DNA of 64,000 bases. Origin: an uncultured Granulosicoccaceae bacterium. Its GTDB lineage: Bacteria; Pseudomonadota; Gammaproteobacteria; Granulosicoccales; Granulosicoccaceae. Under the pieces are notes generated by a model. The model saw only the letters and a list, made by a program, of their open reading frames with translations, did not search any database and was not told the origin of the DNA. Each line of letters starts with the position of its first letter. The first letter of the stretch is position 1. Shown in pieces: positions 9,712-19,700 of this stretch. The translations under genes were made by a program, and so were the position numbers. The stretch lies in assembly GCA_937957915.1 (NCBI GenBank), contig CALGNZ010000027.1:62001-126000 (forward strand). The letters are read 5' to 3'.

Positions 9712-11940
9712 CTAACTATGATCTTTCCGGGTGCCACACGCATATACCAGTACGGAAGATGCGGCAACGATTATTTTGCTGTTCTTGTCGACGTCCGCCA
9801 ACGTATTCTCTGGTACCGCATCAGCGGCAAGAGGCGCCGCGGTATTTAGTTTGCACTGCCACTGTCCGCTTTCAAGAGCCGGTGGAACCGAGTATTCAAT
9901 AGACTCACGGCTCGCATTAAATATCATGAACAAACGGCGCCCTGTTTGTTTATCCGTTAACAACAGGCCAACACAGCGCGCAAACGATTCGCCCCATTGC
10001 GCAGCGGACATGTGATCCCCTGCCGGGTTCAGCCACTGAATCTGTACGGTTTCTCGCTCCGTGTTATCAGTGGCACTCTCGTCTGACGCATGCACAAACT
10101 GCCTGTGCCGCAACAAAGGCTCATCGCGGCGTAAGTTTACCAAGCGACAAACAAAGTCGAAAAATTCCGATTCTTTATCAAGTAGCGACCAATCGAGATG
10201 ATTTATTTCATTATTTTGGCAATAGGCGTTGTTATTACCTTGTTGCGTCCGCCCCATCTCATCACCAGACAGCAGTAAAGGTACTCCCTGTGACAGCAGC
10301 AGCGTAGCCAGCATATTGCGCCGCTGCCTATCCCTGAAGTCGTTGATAGATTTATCTTCAGTCGGTCCTTCGGCGCCATAGTTTTCACTGAAATTTGCAT
10401 GGTGGCCATCAGCGTTGTCTTCACCATTGGCCTCGTTGTGGCGGTCACGATAGGACACGGTATCCATTAGTGTGAAGCCATCGTGTGTTGTTATAAAGTT
10501 CACACTTGACCATGGGCCCCGACCACTGTGATCGAACACGTCACTGGAACCGTGAATTCTCTTTGCGAGCTCCGGCAGCATTGAGTCATCTCCACGCCAG
10601 AACCGCCGCAGGGTATCCCGGTAGCGATCATTCCACTCTGACCAGCCAGCAGGAAAAGCACCCAGTTGATAGCCTCCGGGTCCAATGTCCCAGGGCTCTG
10701 CTATCAATTTGACCCGCGACAACACCGGGTCCTGCTGTACTGCATCAAGAAATCCTCCGCGAAGATCGAAACCACTGTCCTCACGAGCCAGGGTCGTGGC
10801 AAGATCAAAGCGGAAGCCATCGATATGCATGTCGGTTACCCAGTAGCGCAAACTGTCCATCACCATTTGCAACACTCGCGGATGACTAAGGTTTACCGTA
10901 TTGCCGCAGCCTGTATCATTGATATAGTAGCGTTTGTTATCCGGATTCAAACGATAGTATGAGTGATTATCTATTCCTTTAAGTGACAGTGTAGGCCCGC
11001 GCTGATCACCCTCACAACTGTGGTTGTAGACTACGTCCAGTATCACCTCCAGGCCAGCATCGTGCAGTCTGCGCACCATATGCTTCACTTCTGCAAGTGC
11101 GGTAGACGAGCCGGCGGATCGGGCGTGTGCGGAAAAATAGCGCTGTTCCGGTGCAAAATAGTTCAGCGTGCTGTAGCCCCAATAATTTGTTAGCCCCTTG
11201 TCAACCAAAAATCGGTCATCGACAAAGTGATGAACGGGCATTAATTCCACGCTGGTAATACCGAGTGCTTTCAGATGATCAATTGCCAGTGGGTGGGCCA
11301 TTGCCGCATACGTACCGCGGAGTTCTTCAGCAATACCCTCGTGCATTAACGTATAACCGCCAACGTGGCACTCATAAAACACAGCGTCACTGGGATGTAT
11401 CTCCGGCTTACGATCTGCCCCCCAGGTAAATGCCGGGTCGACAACCACCGACTTCGGCATGACTCGGGAATTGTCACGTCTGTCGAAAGACAGATCCTCT
11501 CTCGGGCTGCTGCTTTTGTAGCCGAGATGAGCATCCGACCACTTCAGTTCCCCGTCAATAAGTCTGGCGTAGGGATCAATGAGCAGCTTATTTGGATTGA
11601 AGCGATGACCACGCTCAGGCTCGTAGGGGCCATGAACCCGATAGCCATAGCGCATCCCTGGCAGACAGTCGGGTACATACCCGTTCCAGATATTATTGCT
11701 GCAGTCCGGCAGAGAGAAGCGCGCTATCTCGCGCTTGCCGGTATCATCGTAAAGGCATAGCTCTACCCGCTCCGCATGCTCCGAGAACAGTGCGAAATTA
11801 ACACCCCTGCCGTCCCACGTGGCACCCAGCGTATGCGAGTACCCGGAAACAATTGTTAAATCACTGCGATGATCGCTTTGAGCTGCCTTGCGCGCCAAAT
11901 GCCTGGAAGACCGGTCATTACTGGAAAAAGAAGTCGACAA
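9712..11940 (-). CDS. glgX: Glycogen debranching enzyme
   Basis: A 742-residue GH13 isoamylase-type enzyme that cleaves alpha-1,6 branches left after phosphorylase has trimmed the outer chains. An N-terminal CBM48-like domain begins near residue 38 (TLGATWDGRGVNFALFSE). The barrel shows DVVYNH (302-307), the nucleophile Asp379 in DGFRFDLA, the acid/base Glu415 in LIAEPWD and the stabilising Asp487 in TTHDG. The reading frame opens with TTG and about 35 residues precede the usual family start, so the true start may be further in. It leads the glgX-glgP-pgi operon and is divergent from the secreted hydrolase gene, with promoters probably in 11941-12139. Confidence 0.93.
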   Translation of the reverse strand: MSTSFSSNDRSSRHLARKAAQSDHRSDLTIVSGYSHTLGATWDGRGVNFALFSEHAERVELCLYDDTGKREIARFSLPDCSNNIWNGYVPDCLPGMRYGYRVHGPYEPERGHRFNPNKLLIDPYARLIDGELKWSDAHLGYKSSSPREDLSFDRRDNSRVMPKSVVVDPAFTWGADRKPEIHPSDAVFYECHVGGYTLMHEGIAEELRGTYAAMAHPLAIDHLKALGITSVELMPVHHFVDDRFLVDKGLTNYWGYSTLNYFAPEQRYFSAHARSAGSSTALAEVKHMVRRLHDAGLEVILDVVYNHSCEGDQRGPTLSLKGIDNHSYYRLNPDNKRYYINDTGCGNTVNLSHPRVLQMVMDSLRYWVTDMHIDGFRFDLATTLAREDSGFDLRGGFLDAVQQDPVLSRVKLIAEPWDIGPGGYQLGAFPAGWSEWNDRYRDTLRRFWRGDDSMLPELAKRIHGSSDVFDHSGRGPWSSVNFITTHDGFTLMDTVSYRDRHNEANGEDNADGHHANFSENYGAEGPTEDKSINDFRDRQRRNMLATLLLSQGVPLLLSGDEMGRTQQGNNNAYCQNNEINHLDWSLLDKESEFFDFVCRLVNLRRDEPLLRHRQFVHASDESATDNTERETVQIQWLNPAGDHMSAAQWGESFARCVGLLLTDKQTGRRLFMIFNASRESIEYSVPPALESGQWQCKLNTAAPLAADAVPENTLADVDKNSKIIVAASSVLVYACGTRKDHS

Positions 11941-12139
11941 GCTGGCAGCCCCATGCGGGTACGTTGAAGGAATAACCCGGAGGGGTCTGTAAGATCAGGC
12001 GTCACTGAGTTGACATCTGGTGGTGGCATCACATTTTCTTTGGCTACTATTGGTATCGACCCACCAGACGCAATATTTACTCGGCAGCAACTGTACTCTA
12101 AACCGCCGATCACATGAACCTGGTTTCCAAAGGAAAAGA

Positions 12140-13837
12140 TTGAAAAACTATTACCGTCACTCTCCCGGCAACCGTAACTACCAGGGTCAGGCAGGCGGGC
12201 AAACTGATACTTCAGCGATCAACCGAGGCATGTTGTCTGCGCTGATTACTTGTTGCCTGCTGTGGTTGCCACCCACTTTCGCAACAGCCGGCAGCTTCGT
12301 CAAAGCTGACTGCAGCGACTTTATCAACGAACGCCCGTCACGGGTAACCTGTGGCTTTTTCAGTCTGCCTGTGAATCATGATAACCAGGTTGCCGCCGAT
12401 GACGCAGCGCACAACACCAGCTCATCTGATTCGCTCGATACATCGGCAGCGAGCAACAATCACAATACTCCCGAAAATAGCACGGACAACGCCTCAAATC
12501 AGACTGTTTTGATTCCGGTAATGATTGCACGCTCTACCCGGGGCCTGAGCGAGACACGCGATGCAGCAGTGCTCATTCCGGGAGGCGGAGGCCCCGGGGC
12601 CGGCATGGGATTCGGCTACAGCTATGAACCCGGCGAATTTCTGCAATCATATGAAACGCTCAGACAGGCGGGTATTGATGTCGTTATTGTTGACCAACGC
12701 GGTGCCGGTTTTTCCACCCCGCGTCTGACCTGCGGGGAAAGTCTTGTTGCGTTTGAGTCGATGCTTGGCATAAAACGCACCATCGAAGAAGAGCTGAGCG
12801 CTTACCAGTCGGCCATTGTGTCGTGTCGCAAGCGATTGCAGCAAGAGCATATCGACGTTCAGCATTTCGACACTAGACAGTCGGCACTTGATTTCCTGGC
12901 GATTATGCATGAGCTCGACTACCCGACGTGGTTTACTATCGCTACCTCGTATGCAACCACTATAGCGCAGGCCATGCAGGCATTGCAGAGCAACGCCTTT
13001 GATCGAATTGTGCTGGACTCACCTGTACCTCTGCACTACCAGCATCCGATCACCTGGGAGCGAACTAAAAGTGCCATCGTTGAATCGATCAACAGATGTG
13101 CAGGCTTAAACAGCTGCGCGAGCCGGTACCCGGGTTTGCAGCACAAGCTCGATACCATACTGACAGCTGCTGCTGCCGAGCCGTACCTGATCAGGATCAG
13201 AGTGTATGACGATAATAGCAACACCAGTATCAAGACAGTTGTCGCAGACGATACGACGCTACTCTCTATCCTCGGTACAGCCGTCTATTACAACGAACAC
13301 ATCAGCGAATTACCCCGGGTAATTACCGGGCTACACAATGGTCTTGTCCAATCGTTAAACGGCTTTGCTGAAACCTATTGGTACCAATCGTACGATGACA
13401 CCTATGCAGACGGCCTTAATCTGACCGTACATTGCAAGGAGCGACAAACACTCGAAGACAGATATATCGCCTCGCGACCTGATTTCTACGACAGTCTTTC
13501 AGCCGCTTCGCTGCTGCTTCTACAGTCGCAACAGAAACTCTGCGCCAGCTGGGGTGTCGCCGCAGCACCTCAGGCACTACCGACACTTCAATCAAGCACC
13601 AGTACGTTAATTTTAGCCGGAGCGCTCGACCCGGTTATCAGTATTGAAGACATTGAAAATACAGCAAACTACTTTACCAATGTTTCAGTGGAAACTATGG
13701 CCGGAGCCGGCCACTCAGTCTGGTATCAGCACGAATGTGCGAGAACACGGGTTATAGAATTTCTGACCAGCACTCGTGAGATGACCGCCGAGTCGTCAGC
13801 AGCCGACTGCGATGCCGCAATACCCGGCTTCAAGTGA
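12140..13837 (+). CDS. Secreted alpha/beta hydrolase, prolyl/tripeptidyl aminopeptidase-like
   Basis: The frame is open from 12020, but I place the start at TTG 12140 because AAAGGA sits six bases before it; ATG 12230 is the alternative. The result is a long signal peptide with a hydrophobic core (LSALITCCLLWLPPTFATA). After it comes a short Cys-containing region typical of TAP-like peptidases, then the oxyanion segment GGGGPGAG, VDQRGAGFS, the nucleophile region IATSYAT, the acid in ALDPV and the His in GAGHSVW. The nucleophile elbow has Ala where GxSxG would have Gly on both sides, which is unusual. A Ser/Asn/Asp-rich stretch of about 35 residues (encoded near 12400-12500) interrupts the N-terminal part. 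It likely cleaves peptides in the periplasm or outside; the substrate is unknown. Confidence 0.75.
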   Translation: MKNYYRHSPGNRNYQGQAGGQTDTSAINRGMLSALITCCLLWLPPTFATAGSFVKADCSDFINERPSRVTCGFFSLPVNHDNQVAADDAAHNTSSSDSLDTSAASNNHNTPENSTDNASNQTVLIPVMIARSTRGLSETRDAAVLIPGGGGPGAGMGFGYSYEPGEFLQSYETLRQAGIDVVIVDQRGAGFSTPRLTCGESLVAFESMLGIKRTIEEELSAYQSAIVSCRKRLQQEHIDVQHFDTRQSALDFLAIMHELDYPTWFTIATSYATTIAQAMQALQSNAFDRIVLDSPVPLHYQHPITWERTKSAIVESINRCAGLNSCASRYPGLQHKLDTILTAAAAEPYLIRIRVYDDNSNTSIKTVVADDTTLLSILGTAVYYNEHISELPRVITGLHNGLVQSLNGFAETYWYQSYDDTYADGLNLTVHCKERQTLEDRYIASRPDFYDSLSAASLLLLQSQQKLCASWGVAAAPQALPTLQSSTSTLILAGALDPVISIEDIENTANYFTNVSVETMAGAGHSVWYQHECARTRVIEFLTSTREMTAESSAADCDAAIPGFK

Positions 13838-13997
13838 CGTGTGCGCGCCACGAGGATCATTCCCACTGCGGCAAAGCCCTGCAACATTCCAACTGTTAGC
13901 TACCAATCGCAACGCAACGCATTTGCACCTGTATTTGCTCTACCCGTGTTTAATCAGTTTTAAGATTGATCGAGGAAGCGGGTCAGCGCGCCATGAA

Positions 13998-14013
13998 CAG
14001 GCATCCCTGCCTG
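13998..14013. terminator. Hairpin between convergent genes
   Basis: CAGGCA-TCCC-TGCCTG is a perfect 6-base stem with a 4-base loop, lying between the 3' ends of the convergent hydrolase and CinA-like genes. There is no T run on either side, so it is at best a weak or Rho-assisted terminator. Confidence 0.3.
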
Positions 14014-14044
14014 ACAACAGTGCGCCACACCAGGGCGAATTTTC

Positions 14045-14800
14045 CTAACCCGCCTCAATCACCTTGCCACCAAGCGAGACAATCATGGCACTGATATCAC
14101 GGCCAGCCTCTTTTACCTTTTCTGTGTCAGTACCACGCGCCACCAATGCCAGCCTGCCTGCAACACCTTCCTTGCCGGGGTAGCTGCCGAACTCAATCGA
14201 AGACCCGTACTTTTCCTGTAGCGCTTCAAGCGGCGCGGATATTGTTCCCTCACCCAAGTCACACTGTACTGACACGCTGGATAGCATCGAGCCTCGTCTC
14301 AGGTCGGGCAGTACATTCTCTAACATCGCCTGCATGATTTTGGGCACACCCGCCATCACGTGAACATTCTCGACAACAAAGCCCGGGGCTACTGACACCG
14401 GGTTATCAATCAAGGTACCGCCTTCTGGCACATTGGCCATCCGCATTCTTGCCGGGTTCGCGTCGTGACCACGGCTTTTGAAATAGTCCTGTAGTAATTT
14501 AACAGCCTGTGGATGCTGCAACAGTGGCCGGCCAAACGCATCAGCCACGCATTGAGCGGTGATATCATCGTGCGTCGGTCCGATACCACCAGTCGTAAAC
14601 AGGTAGTCGTACGAGGCGCGCAAAGTATTGATAGCATCCACAATGGCGGCGCTATCGTCCGCCACAATTCTCGCTTCGCAAACTCGCACTCCGATGGACC
14701 CGAGTCGCTCGGCAATTGTTTTTAGATTGATATCCTGTGTTCGGCCAGCCAGTAACTCGTTACCAATCATCAACACCGCGGCTGTTGGGTTATCGTTCAC
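14045..14800 (-). CDS. CinA-like / MoaB-Mog fold molybdopterin-binding domain protein
   Basis: 251 residues matching the N-terminal domain of CinA: the start TAAVLMIGNELLAGRTQDIN, then TTGGIGPTHDDIT (about 90-102), and PVSVAPGF with GVPKIMQAM further on. In CinA this domain has ADP-ribose pyrophosphatase activity; in MoaB/Mog/MoeA the same fold binds molybdopterin. No amidohydrolase domain is fused here; a separate PncC-type gene occurs at 27.6-28.1 kb. It reads on the minus strand, divergent from sir2. The residue after GGIGPTHDD suggests a functional site rather than a remnant. Confidence 0.85.
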   Translation of the reverse strand: MNDNPTAAVLMIGNELLAGRTQDINLKTIAERLGSIGVRVCEARIVADDSAAIVDAINTLRASYDYLFTTGGIGPTHDDITAQCVADAFGRPLLQHPQAVKLLQDYFKSRGHDANPARMRMANVPEGGTLIDNPVSVAPGFVVENVHVMAGVPKIMQAMLENVLPDLRRGSMLSSVSVQCDLGEGTISAPLEALQEKYGSSIEFGSYPGKEGVAGRLALVARGTDTEKVKEAGRDISAMIVSLGGKVIEAG

Positions 14801-14946
14801 GGGATATATACTCCTTCATTGCAGGGTTAGCATTATCGCCCATAACCGGGCTTTGCAGCAGTTTAGTGTGCAGAGCCCGATGCACTGGACACCAGTAAAA
14901 AGTAACGGTTGACCACCGCCACCAAATAGCCCACGGAAACGCAGCA

Positions 14947-15783
14947 TTGACAGAGCAGCTACCAGAGATCGCCCAACTGCAGCAGTTATTCTCAGCGCAT
15001 AGCCCCGCCCTGGTTTTAACTGGTGCCGGTATCAGTACTGACTCTGGTATACCAGCCTATCGGGACGATGACGGCCAGTGGATTCATAGCAAACCGGTTC
15101 AGGCAACAGATTTCTATAATAAAGAGCATATCAGGAAGCGCTATTGGCTGCGTAGTATGTTGGGATGGTCAAGAATCCAGTCTGCCAAACCAAACAAGAC
15201 CCATCATACTCTGGCTCAGTTTGAACAAAATAAGCTGATCCAGTGCATCATCACACAAAATGTCGACAACCTTCATCAACGCGCAGACAGCCAGCATGTG
15301 GTCGATTTACACGGCAATCTGCAATCCGTTATCTGCTTGCAATGCCATGCTCAATTGCCACGTCAGGAAGTACAAACAAGGCTACAGGCGGTAAACTCAC
15401 ACATTGATTTGCACGGTGCCACCATTGGCCCGGACGGTGATGCTGTCGCACCAAATCTCGACACACTACTCGCCTCATTCAATGTCATTGATTGCCCTGG
15501 TTGTGGCGGCACCCTAAAACCAGACGTGGTTTTTTTTGGAGAAAACGTACCAGCCACTCGTGTTAACTATTGCATGGACCAGCTCGAACAATCCTCAATG
15601 TTACTCTGTATCGGAACTTCGCTAACGGTCTTCTCCGGGTTTCGTTTTTGTCGTGCTGCCAGACAGCAGGGTATTCCTATCGTTATTATCAACAAAGGTA
15701 AAACACGCGCCGACAATCTGGCCGACTGCATTGTCAATGCAAGTTGCGCAACAGCGCTGGGCCAACTTCACGATCTGCTCTAA
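14947..15783 (+). CDS. NAD-dependent protein deacylase, Sir2 family
   Basis: 278 residues with a TTG start; a GGA lies about ten bases upstream. The Rossmann NAD site GAGIS (26-30) is followed by GIPAYRD, TQNVDNLH (103-110) and the catalytic His122 in DLHG. The zinc module has Cys130/Cys133 and Cys183/Cys186. C-terminal GTSLTVFSG completes the NAD pocket. It removes acyl groups from lysines with NAD, giving nicotinamide and O-acyl-ADP-ribose. It may form a unit with the AlkB-like gene 51 bases downstream. Confidence 0.93.
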   Translation: MTEQLPEIAQLQQLFSAHSPALVLTGAGISTDSGIPAYRDDDGQWIHSKPVQATDFYNKEHIRKRYWLRSMLGWSRIQSAKPNKTHHTLAQFEQNKLIQCIITQNVDNLHQRADSQHVVDLHGNLQSVICLQCHAQLPRQEVQTRLQAVNSHIDLHGATIGPDGDAVAPNLDTLLASFNVIDCPGCGGTLKPDVVFFGENVPATRVNYCMDQLEQSSMLLCIGTSLTVFSGFRFCRAARQQGIPIVIINKGKTRADNLADCIVNASCATALGQLHDLL

Positions 15784-15834
15784 CGTAAAGTAATCTGCAG
15801 TCCCTCAATATCACCACGCGCTCTGGAAGCGGAT

Positions 15835-16431
15835 ATGACAACCGATCACCACACCGTCATAGAACTGGATGAGACTTCACAGTTGCATTACATCGAGGCA
15901 TTTATTGCGAGAGAAAATGCAGAACGTTTGTTTAACCACTGTTTGCAGAATTGCCCGTGGGAACAATCAAAAATACGGCTTTTTGGCAAAAACATTCCAA
16001 TTCCTCGACTGAACGCATGGTACGGAGACACGGGCTATACCTACTCCGGCACGTCATTCGAGGCCAGCGCATGGACTGCTGAATTGCTGGCAATCAAACA
16101 CAAAATAGAACAAACCTCAAAATTGACGCTTAACAGTGTCCTCGCCAATCTCTATCGCGATGGTAACGACAGCATGGGATGGCACAGTGATGACGAGAAA
16201 TCATTGGGCATTAAGCCCCAAATCGCATCGCTAAGCCTGGGCGCAAGCCGTCGTTTCGTACTTCGAGACAAAAAAAACAAAACCCAAAAGCGTGAAATAG
16301 TCCTAACTAATGGCAGTTTGCTGTTGATGCTCGGCAACACACAACTGAACTGGCAGCACAGCCTGCCAAAGTCAACCAGGGTCCGCAATCCGCGCATTAA
16401 TCTCACCTTCAGAAAGTGCGATGGCACCTAG
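15835..16431 (+). CDS. AlkB-like 2-oxoglutarate/Fe(II) dioxygenase
   Basis: 198 residues, closer in size and layout to ALKBH2/3-type AlkB than to E. coli AlkB. Iron ligands are His117 and Asp119 in GWHSDDE and His175 in WQHSLPK. Arg187 and Arg193 in RINLTFR would bind 2-oxoglutarate and substrate. PRLNAWYGD near 58-66 matches the nucleotide-recognition lid. The enzyme oxidatively removes methyl groups from damaged bases in DNA or RNA. It follows the Sir2 gene on the same strand. Confidence 0.92.
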   Translation: MTTDHHTVIELDETSQLHYIEAFIARENAERLFNHCLQNCPWEQSKIRLFGKNIPIPRLNAWYGDTGYTYSGTSFEASAWTAELLAIKHKIEQTSKLTLNSVLANLYRDGNDSMGWHSDDEKSLGIKPQIASLSLGASRRFVLRDKKNKTQKREIVLTNGSLLLMLGNTQLNWQHSLPKSTRVRNPRINLTFRKCDGT

Positions 16432-16793
16432 AACCAACTGAATACAATCACTATTTTCGACGGAGCTTTTCAATCACTTCTATTCAGTGACCCTTTAACG
16501 CATCGCGCTTATCAGTCAGTTAATACGCAACCTTGCCGCCGACCAGGATGCTGATGGCAATCAGCGCCACCTTGATTTAAACACCGACTCCCCCCACGTT
16601 ACGGCAACTCGACGGGTACATACTCCACAAGCCTCGGCAGATATCAGCAACAACTGTTGAGCCATTTTCCAGAGAGTGGCATCACGCTGGTGAACGATAC
16701 GAGTTAAGTCAGGCCTGGACATTGCTGTTGTAACGGCAGGATTAGTTTCCCGGAGGGCTTATACGCTCTATTCTCAAGGATGAGGAATGCACA
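16432..16793. other. Intergenic region, possible small remnant
   Basis: About 360 bases without a convincing gene. On the minus strand near 16515-16575 there is a short hydrophobic reading stretch (VALIAISILVGGKVAY then stop) preceded by a stop codon. It could be the tail of a decayed membrane or pilin-type gene but may be chance. An AAGGATGAGG stretch at the right end serves as the ribosome site for the PilY1-like gene. Confidence 0.5.
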
Positions 16794-19700
16794 TTGGACA
16801 GGTGGTTCGATTGGACACGCGCTTGGCGACGTGATTCGCAAAAAAGCAGCCACACGCTGCTGGCAGCCACTTTGGGTTGCTTTCTCATTGGCACCACTAC
16901 CGCTGATGATACTGAAATCTACTTTAACGCAGAAAGCGTCCCCCCTAACGTTTTGTTTATTGTCGATGTCTCGGGCTCGATGAACTGGACAGACAATTCA
17001 CCACTCCCCGATATTGCAGACAATGTACTTTGGCTTGACGCCAATGATAAACGTACTCTGCTTGATGCAGACGGCGACTCTGCCAGCAACCGCTGGAGAT
17101 TCTCAGGTTCAGTTGCACAATGGCGCGACAAATCAGGAAACAACAACCACCTGACCGGGACTTCAGCGACACTGGGCAATATTAACGGGCGCAGTACCGT
17201 TCGATTTACCCGAGACACCATGCAGGGCCCCGATGTTTTTGGCGGCAGTATGGACGAGGCGACTATTTTTCTTGTGCAGCAGGAAAACGCATCAAGCAAT
17301 AACTTCTTTTTGAATTTTAACGGCAACAACTCATCGTCCGGGGGTCGCGTAAGTTTTCACACACCGTGGGGCAACAGAAACTGGTACTGGGATGCAGGCC
17401 CACATAGCAGTCAACGCTCCTTCATCAAAAAGCCAACTGAAGTCGGTGATGTCACTCAAGTTACCGCCTATAAAACGGTTGCCGGAAACGAGAATGGAAT
17501 TATTCTCAACAATGGTGCTTACAAAGCTACAGATGCGGGTGCGAACGCCGCTGCCACATCCGGTGGCGTATACATCGGGAGAGGTACGACAGATCATGAA
17601 CTCGCTGAGTTACTTGTCTATGACCGTTATTTAAGCGAATCAGAGATCAAACAGGTTCAGGACTATCTGGACAAGAAATGGCGCACGCGGCTGGAGCGAT
17701 TAAAAGTTGCACTCAACTCATTGCTCAGCACAGCAGAGGGTTTTAATGCAGGTTTAATTACCTATTCAAGCTACGCTCGAGGACAGTTCAGCCTGCGCGA
17801 TGAAATTAAACCAATCGAACAATCAAAAGACTCGGTTATCGCCCACATCAATGAACTGTACGCAAGCGGTGGCACGCCAACACAGAGCGCCATGTTCGAG
17901 GGCATGCGCTACTATCGTGGAGAGTCACCAATGGCTATGGGCGGCCTGACCAGCTCTGGGCCCCCTCCCACGGTACAGTGCCAAAGCAACCATATTGTAC
18001 TACTGACTGATGGAGAGCCCTACGGCGGATCATCGTGGCCATCTATTGGAAATTATATAGGCAGTAATTGCGCAAACAATCGTGGAGACAACGCCCCCCG
18101 TGGCAACTGCGGAATTGAACTAGCACAATATATGAAAGACAACGATCACTATCCATCGGTAAGGGGAGTGAACAACATCACGACTCACACAATCGGGCTT
18201 AGTCTGGATATGGATTGGCTTGGCGATATGGCCGCAGCGGGTGGCGGTGGCTACTATTCGGTGGGTACTTCGGATCAGCTGCTATCAGCGTTTGAGTCAA
18301 TCATGGATGCTGCGTTTGAGCAATCCACAACATTTGTAGCACCTGCGGTCACAATTGATCAGTTTAGTCGGCTGTCACACCGAGATGATACCTATCTGGC
18401 ATTGTTTCAACCCACTCAGACTATGAGATGGCCTGGAAACCTTAAACGATACAGTTTCACCGGTGACCCACCGGCAATTCGTGATCAAAACAATCTGCGC
18501 GTGCTAGACACCAGCACGGGCATATTCAGAGATGACTCCCATAGCTTCTGGAGCGATACGCCCGATGGCAACGGAATCGGTCGTGGCGGAGCCGCAAGCA
18601 AGTTCGACATTGCCACGCGCACCGTCACAACGTATACAGGAGGTGGTACCCACTATCTGATGGACAACAGAAACCGCGTACACGAGGATAACTCGGAATC
18701 GCTTGGCAACTGGATTAACCTACAGGGAGCAGCACTTAAAAACGTACTGTCCTGGGCAAGAGGCGTTGATGTCGATGACGAAGACAACGACGGCTCAACT
18801 ACCGATACACGCAATCAAATGGGAGATCCACTGCACTCCTATCCTGCGATCCTTACCTACGGGGGTACCTCCGACGATCCCGATTCCGTAGTTTTTGTCG
18901 GCACCAACGAAGGTTATCTTCATGCATTTGACAGCCGGGACGGAACTGAATTGTACTCGTTCATTCCTCCGGAACTGCTGGGCAACCTGCCAACGTTTTA
19001 CGAGAACGAAACTGGCTATACCAGACCCTACGGCCTCGATGGCGATCTGACCCTGTGGGTCGATGATAAGAACCAAAACGGGTTACTGGACGTTGCATCA
19101 GAGCACGCTTATCTTTATATCGGCATGCGCCGTGGCGGCAGAAACTACTACGCGCTCGATGTTACAGATAAAGCTAATCCGAAATACCTTTGGACCATAA
19201 AGGGCGGCAGCGATCAGGATTTCGAAAACCTGGGCCAGTCATGGTCAAAACCCGTCAAAACAAAAATCATGGTCGCCGGGCAACCCAGGGATGTTCTGAT
19301 CTTTGGCGGCGGCTACGATACAACACAGGACCATGCCACGACCCGATCTGCAGACACCACAGGGAACACTTTATTTATTGTTGATGCACTCGACGGTTCA
19401 CTGATATGGAAGGCAAGAGCAGCTGATAATCCTAACTATGTACCAATGATCTACAGCATGCCTTCAGACCCCCGTGTCGTGGACATTAACGGAGATGGCA
19501 ATGCCGATCAGATCTATATTGGTGACATGGGCGGACAGGTTTGGCGTTTCGATGTTAACGACAGCAGCGCCGCTGAGTTAATCTCTGGTGGTTTGGTGGC
19601 TGATCTTGCCGCAGATGACGAAGAAAATAACAGACGGTTTTTTTACCCGCCAGATGTTTCACTGGTAGCACAAGACGGATACTACTATCTATCTTTGGCC

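Noticed and set aside
9021..9902. 293-codon plus-strand open frame
   Set aside because: Lies antisense to glgP and glgX; both of those show complete active sites.
13812..14048. 78-codon plus-strand frame after the hydrolase gene
   Set aside because: Overlaps the hydrolase end, holds no recognisable motif and no ribosome site.
16780..16983. ATG-started frame at the beginning of the PilY1-like gene
   Set aside because: It is out of frame with the long PilY1-like protein; the TTG 14 bases later gives the signal peptide and VWA domain.
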